A stretch of 64,000 bases of DNA from Alcanivorax quisquiliarum (GTDB lineage Bacteria > Pseudomonadota > Gammaproteobacteria > Pseudomonadales > Alcanivoracaceae): contig NZ_JALKII010000008.1 in the NCBI RefSeq assembly GCF_023051175.1, positions 58,655 through 122,654 of the forward strand. Direction: 5' to 3'. A program made the position numbers and the translations under genes. Under the pieces are notes generated by a model. The model had not been told where the DNA came from. It was given only the letters and a program-made list of their open reading frames with translations, and ran no database searches. Positions within the stretch are counted from its first letter, which is position 1. Each line of letters starts with the position of its first letter. Positions 1 to 9,498 of the stretch are shown here, piece after piece.

Positions 1-518
1 CGGTGGCGCTGCCCATCGACAACGCCACGGCGGTGCCTCTGTTCACCCACGGCATCACCGAGCGCAATCCGCCTGCTCCCTCTCCGCTCGCTCTGACCCC
101 GCCCGGCGACGCGTTACCCGCGCCGGCCGTGGCAATCTACCTGCAAGCAGCCGCAGGGCACTCTCGCCAGGATCAGTCGGACAAGGGTCGATCAGACGCA
201 GGTGTGTCAGACCAGGGTCTGCAAAAAACAGGCCTGCAAAAAAGAGGCCTGCAAAAAAAATATCCGTCGAAAAAAAATCAGCTTGAAAAAAATCTCACCG
301 AGAAGGGTCAATCTGGAAAGAGTGGGCATGGAAAGCATCGGTCTGAAAAGTATCGGCCCGAAAAGGGGCTGACTGACGATCACCTGTCTAGCGAGGGCCA
401 TACTGGAGAACACCCTGCCGAGACAACGCTGGCCGATGCCATGCGCGTGTGGCGTGGGCGCTCGATGCGCGGCCCCACACCCGAAGCAAGCGTTGGAGGA
501 CAGGCATGGCTGAGGTAG
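1..518 (+). CDS. treZ: TreZ C-terminus (malto-oligosyltrehalose trehalohydrolase), partial
   Basis: The window opens inside this gene; the reading frame uses codons starting at position 3 and ends with TAG at 516-518. About the first 50 visible residues look like the C-terminal beta-sandwich strand region of a GH13 enzyme (LPAPAVAIYLQ resembles the usual final strand). TreZ identity rests mainly on context: in the Pseudomonas-type cluster treZ lies directly before malQ and treY. TreZ releases trehalose from maltooligosyl-trehalose made by TreY. The catalytic domain is outside the window. After residue 52 the protein carries an unusual roughly 90-residue lysine-rich tail with five-residue periodicity. 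The stop lies 13 bases inside malQ, which suggests translational coupling. Confidence 0.6.
   Translation, partial: VALPIDNATAVPLFTHGITERNPPAPSPLALTPPGDALPAPAVAIYLQAAAGHSRQDQSDKGRSDAGVSDQGLQKTGLQKRGLQKKYPSKKNQLEKNLTEKGQSGKSGHGKHRSEKYRPEKGLTDDHLSSEGHTGEHPAETTLADAMRVWRGRSMRGPTPEASVGGQAWLR
163..435 (+). repeat. 15-bp periodic, lysine-rich tail of TreZ
   Basis: The coding strand has a 15-base period that gives consecutive five-residue units such as SDKGR, SDAGV, SDQGL, then QKTGL, QKRGL, and later PEKGL. Lysine or an acidic residue usually takes the third place and glycine the fourth. The best DNA match is GCCTGCAAAAAA repeated three times at about 216-260. The tail is hydrophilic and predicted to be disordered by composition. 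TreZ proteins normally end close to the beta-sandwich, so I regard this as an acquired extension. Confidence 0.6.
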
Positions 519-2653
519 ACGAGTCACTGATACGCCTGGCCGACGCCGCAGGCTTGTTGCCTCAATGGACAGACGCCCACGGCGCCGCGCACCAGGTCAG
601 CCCGGCCACGCTGCGGGCCGTGCTGGCCGCCCTCGGCTTTCCTGCCAACAACCGCGCGCAGATCCGTGACAGCCTGAGCCGGGCAAGCCAGCCCGGCTCT
701 CGCTCCAACTATCAACCCGGCCCCCAATCCATCCATGAAACCCGCCTGATCGTCACCGACACCGCGCAGCCGGCACAGCTGCACCCGCCGCTGCCGCCCG
801 GCGCGGCGTTCCAGCTCACCGATGAGCAGGGCCGAGTGCGCGATGGGCAACTGGATCAGCACGGCTGCCTGCCGCTGCTCACGGTGCCCGGTTTCTACCA
901 AGTGGAGGCCGGGGAGCAACGTTTGCAGGTGGCGGTGGCGCCAGTCGGCCCGCCGCAAGCCGCTCGTGGCTGCCGTTGGGGTCTGATCGCCCAGTGCTAT
1001 TCCCTGCGCCGGGCCGACGATGGCGGGCTGGGCGATATCGGTGCGCTGGCCGATCTGGCCGTCAGCGCCGCGCACCATGGCGCCGACGCACTGTTGAGTA
1101 GCCCGTTACATGCCTGCGACCCGGATACCCGCGAGTGCAGCCCCTATTCGCCGTCCGATCGGCGCCTGTTCAACCTGTTTCATGCCGCGCCGGATCGTGT
1201 CCTCGGCCACGAAGCCATGCGCAGCGCCTTGCAAGCCGCCGGCTGCGCCGACACATGGGAGCGCTTGCAGGCGCAGCAACTGATCGACTGGCCCACCGCC
1301 CGGCAGGTACGGCTGGCGCTGCTGCGGCAACTCTATGCCGGCTTCTTGCATTCGCAGCACCCGCGCCGCCAGGCCTTTATCGATTACTGTCGCAACGCCA
1401 GCCCGGCCCTACGCCAGTTCAGCTGCTTTCAGGCATTGCGAGAATCCCTGACGCCCCGCACCGGCAACCCCGACTGGCGCCATTGGCCGGCCAATTTACG
1501 GCACCCCGGCAGCGATGCCGTGCAGCGCTTCCAAAAGCGCTACGCCGCGCAAGGCGATTTTCACATGTTCTGTCAGTGGCTGGCCGAAGAAAGCCTGGCA
1601 CAGTTGCACCGGCGCAGCAGCGAAGCCGGCATGGGCATCGGGCTGATGACCGATCTTGCCGTCGGTTCCGATCCCGGCGGCTGCCAGGCCTGGGCCGAGC
1701 AGGATCATTTTCTCAACGGCCTGACAATTGGCGCACCACCTGATCTGCTCAATACCGACGGCCAGAACTGGGGCCTCACCACCTTCTCTCCCGCCGGCTT
1801 GCAAGCGGATGGCTATCGGGGTTTTCTCGATATGCTGCACGCCTGCCTGCGCCATGCCGGCGGCCTGCGGATCGATCATGTGATGGGCCTGGCACGGCTC
1901 TGGGTGATTCCTGCCGGTGCCAGCCCACGTGACGGCGTTTACCTGCGTTACCCCGCCGCCGATCTGATCCGCCTGCTGGCGCTGGCCGCGCACCGCAATC
2001 AGGCATTGATAGTGGGCGAAGACCTCGGCACCGTGCCCGATGGCCTGCGCGAGCAGATGGCCCGGCACGGCATTCTCGGCACCCGAGTGCTGATGTTCGA
2101 GCAGGAGCGCGGCCGCCTGCCCCCGGACAGCTGCTGGGATGAGCCCGTGCTGGCCACCACCACCACGCATGATCTGCCCACCACGCTGGGCTGGTTTCGC
2201 AGCCGCGATATCGAATGGCGCTACCAGGCCGGGCAAAGCTCCATCTATCAGGCACAGCAAGCCAGCGCCCAGCGCCAGCACGAAGCCACCCGGCTACAGC
2301 GCGCCCTGAATGCCGGGCAGCCCACCCTGCCCGATCAGCAGGCCGGGCTGGACGGCGCCCTGCGCTATCTGGGCCGCAGCCAGGCGCCGCTGGTGCTGAT
2401 CCCGCTGGAAGATGTGATGGGCGAGCTGGAGCAGCCGAACCTGCCCGGTGGTGGCGCCCTGCACCCGAACTGGCGCCGCCGCTGGCACCACAATGCCGAG
2501 GCGCTGCTGGCCGAGCCCGCCGCCAGCCAGCGCCTGGCCACATTGCGCGACGCCCGCGCCGACGCCGCAACGCGCCGGCCTCAGAACCCGTTTCGAAACT
2601 CGACGCAAGACCCGGCTCAAAACCCGCCACCCAAAAAGACCCCGCCGCCATGA
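506..2653 (+). CDS. malQ: 4-alpha-glucanotransferase (amylomaltase)
   Basis: MalQ is a cytoplasmic GH77 enzyme that disproportionates maltooligosaccharides and supplies chains of the right length to TreY and the glycogen enzymes. The 715-residue protein shows the family's catalytic sites: Asp457 in RIDHVMGL (nucleophile), Glu505 in VGEDLGTVPDGL (acid/base) and Asp556 in TTTHDLPTTLGW. These positions are close to those of E. coli MalQ. I place the start at the ATG at 506, six bases after GGAGGA (495-500); an upstream in-frame codon at 449 lacks such a site. The last 25 residues are a Pro/Asn/Lys-rich tail with 12-base repeats in the DNA. The stop overlaps the treY start as ATGA. Confidence 0.93.
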   Translation: MAEVDESLIRLADAAGLLPQWTDAHGAAHQVSPATLRAVLAALGFPANNRAQIRDSLSRASQPGSRSNYQPGPQSIHETRLIVTDTAQPAQLHPPLPPGAAFQLTDEQGRVRDGQLDQHGCLPLLTVPGFYQVEAGEQRLQVAVAPVGPPQAARGCRWGLIAQCYSLRRADDGGLGDIGALADLAVSAAHHGADALLSSPLHACDPDTRECSPYSPSDRRLFNLFHAAPDRVLGHEAMRSALQAAGCADTWERLQAQQLIDWPTARQVRLALLRQLYAGFLHSQHPRRQAFIDYCRNASPALRQFSCFQALRESLTPRTGNPDWRHWPANLRHPGSDAVQRFQKRYAAQGDFHMFCQWLAEESLAQLHRRSSEAGMGIGLMTDLAVGSDPGGCQAWAEQDHFLNGLTIGAPPDLLNTDGQNWGLTTFSPAGLQADGYRGFLDMLHACLRHAGGLRIDHVMGLARLWVIPAGASPRDGVYLRYPAADLIRLLALAAHRNQALIVGEDLGTVPDGLREQMARHGILGTRVLMFEQERGRLPPDSCWDEPVLATTTTHDLPTTLGWFRSRDIEWRYQAGQSSIYQAQQASAQRQHEATRLQRALNAGQPTLPDQQAGLDGALRYLGRSQAPLVLIPLEDVMGELEQPNLPGGGALHPNWRRRWHHNAEALLAEPAASQRLATLRDARADAATRRPQNPFRNSTQDPAQNPPPKKTPPP

Positions 2654-5463
2654 TCCCGCTGCGCGCCACCCTCAGGCTGCAATGCCATGCCGGCTTCACC
2701 TTCGACGACGCCGCCGCCTGGCTGGAGTATTTCGCCGCGCTGGGCATCAGCCACCTGTACCTCTCCCCAGTGCTGGCGCCCATGCCCGGCTCCGGGCACG
2801 GCTACGATCTGGCCGACCCGCGCCGCATCAACCCCGAGGCCGGCGGCGAAGCAGCCCTGCGCCGCCTGGCAGAAGGCGCCCGCGCGCACGATATGGGGCT
2901 GATCCTCGACGTGGTGGCCAACCATATGGCCGCGCACCCCGCCAACCCGTTCTGGGATGATGTGCTGCGCTGGGGGCCGGCGAGCGCCCACGCGCAGCTG
3001 TTCGATATCGACTGGGCGGCGGCGGGCGGCAAGATGATACTGCCGGTGTTGCCAGCCCCCTATGGCCAGTGCCTGGCGGAAGGCCAGCTGCGGCTGGTGC
3101 AGCGCGAGCGGCGGGGCGAACGGGAAAACGAGCCGGAGAGCGCACCAGAGCGCGCTCCAGAGAGCGAGCTACGCATCGCCGTCAACGACGGCCTGCACTT
3201 GCCACTGAGCGTCGCCAGCGTCGGCGGCCTGCTGCGCGATACCGGCATCACTGGCCACACAAGCATCGCCGAGGCGCTGCTGCGCGCCACTCATCCGCGC
3301 CAGGCTGCCGAGGCACTGGCGCAGGCCGGGCAGTGGGCAGCGCAACCGGCCGGCCAGCGAGCACTGGCTGATCTGTGCACCCGTTTTCATGAGGACGATG
3401 GCCAGCGCACCGAGCGCTGGCACAGCCTGCTCAGCGCCCAGCACTACCGCCTGGTGCACTGGCGCAGCGGCGCTGATCTGCTCAACTGGCGGCGCTTTTT
3501 CGATATCAACGAGCTGGCTGCCGTGCAAGGCAACCGGCCGGAGGTGTTCGCCCTGCTGCACGATACCCTCTGGCCACTGGTGCATGATGGCCTGGTGCAC
3601 GGGCTGCGCGTGGATCATGTGGACGGCCTGGCCGATCCCGGCGCCTATTGCCGCCTGCTACGGCAGCAACTGGATCAGCACTGGCCGGGGCGCGGGCCCG
3701 GCCCCTGGCTGTTTGTGGAGAAAATACTGGCGGCGGAGGAAACATTGCCCGGCGACTGGCCAGTGCACGGCACCACTGGCTACGAGTTCATGGAGGAAGT
3801 CTCACTGCTGTTGCACGACGCCCGCGGCGGCCCGGCACTGGCTGCGCTCTGGGCGGCACTGGATGACGGCCCGCCACTTGAACAGGCCACCTGGCAGGCC
3901 CGCGCCGATATCCTCGACGGCAGTCTCGCCTGCGATCTGGCACGCACGGTGCGCCAGTTCAGCGCGCTGGCCGAGCAATCACTGGCCACCAGCGATCTTG
4001 CGCCTGCTGCCCTGCACCGGGCGATTCGCGCCCTGGCACTGGCGCTGCCGGTCTATCGCATTTATCACAACGGCCACCTGACCGGTAGCGCCGATCAGCA
4101 TTGGCTCGCCCAGGCTGCGCAGGCTGCCCGTGCGCACCTGCCGGCCACCGATCATCCGGTGCTGGCGCAGCTGCTGCGCTGGCTCACCACCGATCCGCAG
4201 CACAGCCCCGACCCGGCCAGCCACCGGGAAGCGGTGGCACGCTTTGGCCAGTTGAGCGCACCGCTGGCCGCCAAGGGCATCGAAGACACCCTCTGCTACC
4301 GCCACAGCTTGCTGCTTTCCCGCAACGAAGTGGGCGCCGATCTGTCACGCCTGGCCGGTGATGCGACCCGCTTTCACCAGCATTGCCAGCGCCGCGCCAG
4401 ACGCTGGCCGGCAACGCTGCTGGCCACCGCCACCCACGACAGCAAACGCGGCGAAGATGCTCGCGCACGCCTGGCCGTGCTCAGCGAGCGCGCCGAGCAA
4501 TGGCGCCAGCTCTGGCCACGCCTGACACAACTGGCCGCACCCTTGATGGCCAGCGACGACCAGCCGCATCCGGCTGATCTGACGCGGCTCTACCAGACGC
4601 TGCTCGGCCATTGGCCAATGACGCTGAGCCGGCGCGACAGCCCCCTGGCCGAGGAATTTCATCAGCGCCTGCAGCAGTGGCAGCGCAAGGCACTGCGTGA
4701 AACCCGCCAGCGCAGCCACTGGCAGGCACCGGATGCCGCTTACGAACAGCACTGTGCCGACTTTCTCGCAGGCCTGTTCCGGCACGCCGCCAGCGCACCA
4801 CTGTGGCATGCGCTGTGCGAGGCCGCCCATAGCCTGATGGTGCCCGGCGCGCTGAACAGCCTGACACAATGTGTGCTGCGGCTGACCACGCCCGGCGTGC
4901 CCGATCTCTATCAGGGCGGCGACGGCTGGGATTTCAATCTGGTCGACCCCGACAACCGACGCCCGGTGGATTTCGGCCTGCGCGCCGGCTGGTTGCAGCA
5001 ACCGGCCAGCCCGCAGGCACTGCTGGCCGGCTGGCGCGACGGCCGCCTCAAGCAATGGCTGATCGCCCGCGTGCTGGAGCTACGCCGCGCCCGACCCACC
5101 TTGTTCAGCCACGGCGATTACCAGCCGCTGGCCACCCAAGGCGCTCTCCCCGCCAGCGTGCTGGCGTTTGCGCGCAGCTGGCAAGATCAGGCGCTGATCG
5201 TGATCGCGCCGTATCACAGTGCCGCCGCGCTGGCCGGCGTTGATGTGCCGCATATCGCTCCAGAGCGCTGGGGCGACAGCGCCCTGCTGTTGCCGGCTGC
5301 GCTCGCAGCAGCGCCGCTGACCGACATCGTCTCCGGTCAGACGTTTCCTACCTGCACGGCACTCGCCGAACGCGACGCCCGGCTTCCGCTGGCGTCGCTG
5401 CTGGCGTACTGGCCCGTGGCCGTGCTGACCACTTCGCCCACCCTGAAGGAGCCCGCCCCATGA
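2650..5463 (+). CDS. treY: Maltooligosyl trehalose synthase
   Basis: TreY rearranges the reducing end of maltooligosaccharides into a terminal trehalose unit, which TreZ then cleaves off. The 937-residue protein has the GH13 signatures LDVVANHMA near residue 90, GLRVDHVDGLADP (nucleophile Asp), LFVEKIL (acid/base Glu) and THDSKRGEDARAR, plus GVPDLYQGGDGWDF near the C-terminus, all typical of TreY. The ATG at 2650 overlaps the malQ stop (ATGA), so translation is probably coupled. A short charged insertion around 3111-3180 (PESAPERAPESE-like) separates conserved blocks. The stop overlaps the glgX start in the same ATGA arrangement. Confidence 0.95.
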   Translation: MIPLRATLRLQCHAGFTFDDAAAWLEYFAALGISHLYLSPVLAPMPGSGHGYDLADPRRINPEAGGEAALRRLAEGARAHDMGLILDVVANHMAAHPANPFWDDVLRWGPASAHAQLFDIDWAAAGGKMILPVLPAPYGQCLAEGQLRLVQRERRGERENEPESAPERAPESELRIAVNDGLHLPLSVASVGGLLRDTGITGHTSIAEALLRATHPRQAAEALAQAGQWAAQPAGQRALADLCTRFHEDDGQRTERWHSLLSAQHYRLVHWRSGADLLNWRRFFDINELAAVQGNRPEVFALLHDTLWPLVHDGLVHGLRVDHVDGLADPGAYCRLLRQQLDQHWPGRGPGPWLFVEKILAAEETLPGDWPVHGTTGYEFMEEVSLLLHDARGGPALAALWAALDDGPPLEQATWQARADILDGSLACDLARTVRQFSALAEQSLATSDLAPAALHRAIRALALALPVYRIYHNGHLTGSADQHWLAQAAQAARAHLPATDHPVLAQLLRWLTTDPQHSPDPASHREAVARFGQLSAPLAAKGIEDTLCYRHSLLLSRNEVGADLSRLAGDATRFHQHCQRRARRWPATLLATATHDSKRGEDARARLAVLSERAEQWRQLWPRLTQLAAPLMASDDQPHPADLTRLYQTLLGHWPMTLSRRDSPLAEEFHQRLQQWQRKALRETRQRSHWQAPDAAYEQHCADFLAGLFRHAASAPLWHALCEAAHSLMVPGALNSLTQCVLRLTTPGVPDLYQGGDGWDFNLVDPDNRRPVDFGLRAGWLQQPASPQALLAGWRDGRLKQWLIARVLELRRARPTLFSHGDYQPLATQGALPASVLAFARSWQDQALIVIAPYHSAAALAGVDVPHIAPERWGDSALLLPAALAAAPLTDIVSGQTFPTCTALAERDARLPLASLLAYWPVAVLTTSPTLKEPAP

Positions 5464-7598
5464 GCCGCAGCACCCCGCGCCACTGGCGCATGACCGAAGG
5501 CCGGCCATTTCCGCTGGGCGCCACCTGGGATGGTCTGGGCGTCAATTTTGCGCTGTTCTCGGCCCACGCCACTGCCGTGGAGCTGTGCCTGTTCGATCGC
5601 CGTGGCGAGCGCGAGCTGGCACGTATCCCGCTACCGGAATACACCGACGAAATCTGGCACGGCTACCTGCCGCAGGCACGCCCCGGCCAGGTCTACGGCT
5701 ATCGCGTGCATGGCCCTTACGCGCCGGAAGACGGCCACCGCTTCAACCCTCACAAACTGCTGCTCGACCCCTACGCCAAGCAGCTCAGTGGCACGCTGCG
5801 CTGGTCGCCGGCGCTGTTCGGCTATCAGCTGGATTCGCCGGATGGCGATCTCAGCTTCGATGAACAGGACAGCGCCCCGTTTGTGCCCAAGGCCCGCGTG
5901 ATCGACCCGGCCTTCACCTGGCCGGCGCAGCCACCGCTGCAACACGCGTGGGAAGACACCGTGATCTACGAGGCGCACCTGCGCGGGCTGACCATGCGCC
6001 ATCCACGGGTGCCCAGCGGCCAGCGCGGTACCTTTGCCGCACTCAGCCAGCCAGCGCTGCTGCAACACCTGCGCGAACTGGGCGTCACTGCACTGCAACT
6101 GCTGCCGATCCACGCCTTCGTGCACGATCAGCACCTGCTGGAAAAGGGCCTGTGCAATTACTGGGGCTACAACACGCTGGCGTTCTTTGCGCCGCATCCC
6201 GGCTACCTGAGCACGCCGCGCATCGACGAATTCAAGGCGGCAGTAGCCCATGTGCACGACGCCGGCCTGGAGCTGCTACTGGATGTGGTCTACAACCACA
6301 CCGCCGAAGGCAACGAGCGCGGCCCGACACTGTCCATGCGCGGCATCGACAACGCCACCTACTACCGCCTGGCCGATGAGCGCCGCTATTACATCAACGA
6401 TTCCGGCACTGGCAACACGCTGGATATGAGCCACCCGTGCGTGGTACGGCTGGTGACGGATTCGCTGCGCTACTGGGCCGGCGACATGGGCGTGGATGGC
6501 TTTCGCTTTGATCTGGCCACCGTGCTTGGCCGCCAGCAGGGCCACTTCGACGAGCGCCACCCTTTCCTGGTGGCCTGCCGGCAGGACCCGCAACTCAGCG
6601 GCATCAAGCTGATCGCGGAGCCGTGGGATTGCAGCCCGGACGGCTATCAGGTGGGCGGCTTCCCGCCAGGCTGGGCCGAATGGAATGACCGCTTCCGCGA
6701 TACCACCCGTGCCTTCTGGCTCGGCCACGATGGCCAGTTGCCGGAGCTGGCAGCGCGCCTGTGCGCTTCCGGCGACCTGTTCAACCAGCGCGGCCGGCGA
6801 CCGTTCGCCTCGGTAAATCTGATTACTGCCCACGATGGCTTCACGCTGCGCGATCTGGTGTCCCACGACCACCGCCACAACGAAGCCAACGGCGAAGACA
6901 ACCGCGATGGCAACCCGGCAGAAATCAGCAGCGGTCACGGCGCCGAAGGCCCGACTGATGATCCGGCCATCCGCCAGCTGCGGCTGCAACAGATGCGCAA
7001 CCTGCTGGCCACCCTGTTGCTGGCTCAGGGCACGCCGATGCTGGTGGCCGGCGACGAAACCGGCCGCAGCCAGGAGGGCAACAACAACGCCTATTGCCAG
7101 GACAGCCCATTGAGCTGGTTGAGCTGGCGCCCGGATCGCGAAGGCCGGGCGCTGCTCGCCTTCACCCGGCGCCTGACGCGGCTGCGGCGGCGCTTTCCGC
7201 TGCTGCGACACAACCGCTTTTTCACCGGCGAGCGCCACGCCAGCCTGCCGATCAGCGATGTCACCTGGCTGCACCCACACGGGCGGGCCATGACCACGGA
7301 AGACTGGCAAGCGGCCGAGGGCCGTTGCCTGGGCATGTTGCTGGATGCCCGCGCCACCATCACCCCGGCTGACGCACCGCTGCACGCCGGTGACACGCTG
7401 CTATGGCTGCTCAACGCCGGCGATGCCTGCCCGTTTCAACTGCCAGAAGTGGCCGGCGCGCAAAGCTGGCAATGCCTGCTGGACACCGCCAGCGATGCCA
7501 CCCCTCGCCACGCCGCTGACGCGCAAGTGCAACTGGCGGCCCACTCCCTGCAATTGTTATGGCGCCAGGACAATACCCTCGCCGCCACACCACCCTGA
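5460..7598 (+). CDS. glgX: Glycogen debranching enzyme GlgX
   Basis: GlgX is an isoamylase-type GH13 enzyme that removes short alpha-1,6 branches from phosphorylase-trimmed glycogen and so supplies linear maltooligosaccharides to TreY and MalQ. The 712 residues comprise an N-terminal CBM48-like domain (about 10-130), the catalytic barrel with DVVYNHTAEG, Asp351 in GVDGFRFDLAT, Glu387 in LIAEPWD and TAHDGFTLRDLV, and a C-terminal beta domain. An AAGGAG site precedes the ATG, which overlaps the treY stop by four bases. It is the fourth gene of the operon. Confidence 0.95.
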   Translation: MSRSTPRHWRMTEGRPFPLGATWDGLGVNFALFSAHATAVELCLFDRRGERELARIPLPEYTDEIWHGYLPQARPGQVYGYRVHGPYAPEDGHRFNPHKLLLDPYAKQLSGTLRWSPALFGYQLDSPDGDLSFDEQDSAPFVPKARVIDPAFTWPAQPPLQHAWEDTVIYEAHLRGLTMRHPRVPSGQRGTFAALSQPALLQHLRELGVTALQLLPIHAFVHDQHLLEKGLCNYWGYNTLAFFAPHPGYLSTPRIDEFKAAVAHVHDAGLELLLDVVYNHTAEGNERGPTLSMRGIDNATYYRLADERRYYINDSGTGNTLDMSHPCVVRLVTDSLRYWAGDMGVDGFRFDLATVLGRQQGHFDERHPFLVACRQDPQLSGIKLIAEPWDCSPDGYQVGGFPPGWAEWNDRFRDTTRAFWLGHDGQLPELAARLCASGDLFNQRGRRPFASVNLITAHDGFTLRDLVSHDHRHNEANGEDNRDGNPAEISSGHGAEGPTDDPAIRQLRLQQMRNLLATLLLAQGTPMLVAGDETGRSQEGNNNAYCQDSPLSWLSWRPDREGRALLAFTRRLTRLRRRFPLLRHNRFFTGERHASLPISDVTWLHPHGRAMTTEDWQAAEGRCLGMLLDARATITPADAPLHAGDTLLWLLNAGDACPFQLPEVAGAQSWQCLLDTASDATPRHAADAQVQLAAHSLQLLWRQDNTLAATPP

Positions 7599-7617
7599 CC
7601 TATTCGAGGAGGCTCCC

Positions 7618-8922
7618 ATGCAAGCCATCGTGTTCGACAGCCCCGGCCGGCTCGCCACCCGCGAGATGCCCGAGCCAAGCCTGCTGCACGCATCCGACGC
7701 CATTGTCGATATCCAGCTGGCCGCCATCGGTGGCACCGACCGGCACTTCATTGATGACCCGCACGCCGGCCTGACGCCGGGTACCATCGTCGGTCGCGAA
7801 GCGGTCGGGCTGGTGCGCGAAACAGGCCGTGACGTGCGCAATCTTTCCGGTGGCGACCGGGTGGTGATCTGCCCGGCTATCGCCTGCGGCAACTGTGTCT
7901 ACTGCCGCGCCGGCTACCACGCCCAGTGCAACGCCACCGACGCGGGCAGACAAGCCAGCGGCCCGGCGCTGTTCGGTGCACCGGAAACACTGGGCGGCCT
8001 GCCCGGCCTGTGCGCCGAGCGCGCCCGCGTTCCCTATGCCCACACTACTCTGGTGCGGCTGCCGGACGAGATCAGCAACGCCGAAGCCGTGATGCTGGCC
8101 GATATCTGGAGCAGCGCCTGGTTCACCGCGCATCTGGCGGAAATCCGCCAGGGCGATACGGTGGCGGTGTTTGGCTGCGGCCCGCTGGGCCAGGCTACCG
8201 TGGCCTGCGCGCTGTTGCGCGGTGCCTCCCGCGTGTTCGCCGTTGACCGGCATGAAGATCGACTGGCCCGCGCCCGTGCGCTGGGAGCGGAAGTGATTCA
8301 CAGCGGCGAAGAATCCCCTGTGGCCGTGCTGCGCGATCTCACCGACGGCATCGGTGTGGATCGCGCCATCGACGCCGCCGGCAGCGACCTGTCCGCAACC
8401 GCCGGCAGCGATACGCAGCAAACCGCTTGTCCCGACGGCAGCGCAGAACAACCTCGGCAAAGCGTGCAATTATGGGCCATGGATGCACTCGCCAAAGCCG
8501 GCACCCTGGCACTCACCGGGCTGTGGTCCGGCCCCGGCGCCAGCGTGCCGATAGCGCTGGCGGTGGCCCGCAACCTCACCATCCGCGCCGGCTTCTGCCA
8601 CTACCGCATTTATCTGCCAAAAGTCATCGAGCTGTGCCTGGCCGGTCGCATCGATGTGAGCGCCATTCCGCTGCACACCGAGCCGATGGCCAATGCCGCC
8701 GAGGCCTACCAGCAACTGGATCAGCACCAGCGGCCCTGGAGCAAACTGGCGTTCCAGCCGGCGCCCACCGAACAGCCAGCGGCGCGAACTGATACCACCA
8801 GCAACACCAACACCAAGGCCGACGCCGACGCAGCAGCAGAATCAGCCCAACTGGATGATGCGCTGGAAGATTCCTTCCCCGCCAGCGATCCGCCGTCCAT
8901 CGCCCGGCCAGGCGATCACTGA
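7618..8922 (+). CDS. Zinc-dependent alcohol dehydrogenase with extra C-terminal tail
   Basis: This is a medium-chain, zinc-type dehydrogenase of 434 residues. It has GTIVGREAVG in place of the usual GHE motif, the structural-zinc cysteine cluster CPAIACGNCVYC followed by a fourth cysteine (residues about 85-105), and a nucleotide-binding FGCGPLGQ motif. The start at 7618 follows GAGGAGG (7606-7612), 19 bases after glgX, so it probably belongs to the same operon; from memory, the Pseudomonas cluster has a similar gene (PA2158) nearby. About 50 residues after the fold are added: a Thr/Asn/Ala linker ending in DDALEDSFPASDPPS, a motif I have seen at the ends of small proteobacterial proteins. 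The substrate is unknown. Confidence 0.85.
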   Translation: MQAIVFDSPGRLATREMPEPSLLHASDAIVDIQLAAIGGTDRHFIDDPHAGLTPGTIVGREAVGLVRETGRDVRNLSGGDRVVICPAIACGNCVYCRAGYHAQCNATDAGRQASGPALFGAPETLGGLPGLCAERARVPYAHTTLVRLPDEISNAEAVMLADIWSSAWFTAHLAEIRQGDTVAVFGCGPLGQATVACALLRGASRVFAVDRHEDRLARARALGAEVIHSGEESPVAVLRDLTDGIGVDRAIDAAGSDLSATAGSDTQQTACPDGSAEQPRQSVQLWAMDALAKAGTLALTGLWSGPGASVPIALAVARNLTIRAGFCHYRIYLPKVIELCLAGRIDVSAIPLHTEPMANAAEAYQQLDQHQRPWSKLAFQPAPTEQPAARTDTTSNTNTKADADAAAESAQLDDALEDSFPASDPPSIARPGDH

Positions 8923-9298
8923 TCAGCGACCGCCGCTGGCGGCAACACCAGCAAACCCAGCGGCGGCAAGCGCAAGCCCACGCCAGCCGCTGCTGGCCAG
9001 GCACCAGCAGCGGCAACTGCCCAGCAAGGCCAGCAAAGACCGGCACTGGCACCACCCGCCGCCCCTTCAAGCACCGAAGGCACTCACGCCAACAGCAACG
9101 GCAGAACCCGTGCTGCGAAATGGCGTGCTGGCAATTTTTTGATTCATCGTCGATTTTCTTGGAAGCATCCCTGATATCCGAGAAAGTACCAATTGGTTTG
9201 TCCAAAATGCCGATCCTTTTTGCCCCCTTTCCCCTTGTGGGACAAGCGAAGCGCAGAACAGCCGTAGGCTGGCCCGAAGGGTGAGCGAATAAGCTTTT

Positions 9299-9343
9299 TG
9301 CCCCCCTCTCCCCTTGTGGGAGAGGGGTTGGGGGAGAGGGGTC
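9299..9343 (+). repeat. GC-rich palindromic (REP-like) element, copy 1
   Basis: The element contains CCCCTCTCCC, a short spacer with TTGTGG, then GGGAGAGGGG followed by GTTGGGGG and a further GAGAGGGG. It folds on itself and is an inverted copy of 9499-9540, with only one- or two-base length differences in the C and G runs. Similar CCCTCTCCC/GGGAGAGGG elements are dispersed in many proteobacterial genomes. Confidence 0.75.
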
Positions 9344-9498
9344 GACGGACATCCAGCTGTCACGATATCTGCTACATGTTGCATTACTTTCAGTTACCTT
9401 CAGTAGAAACTTCTATAAAAATTCTACAGCCAAAAAAATACCTAGCATTATCCAGTTTCGTTCTGGAGCAAGTGCCGAGCATATACTCCCTGCCATAA

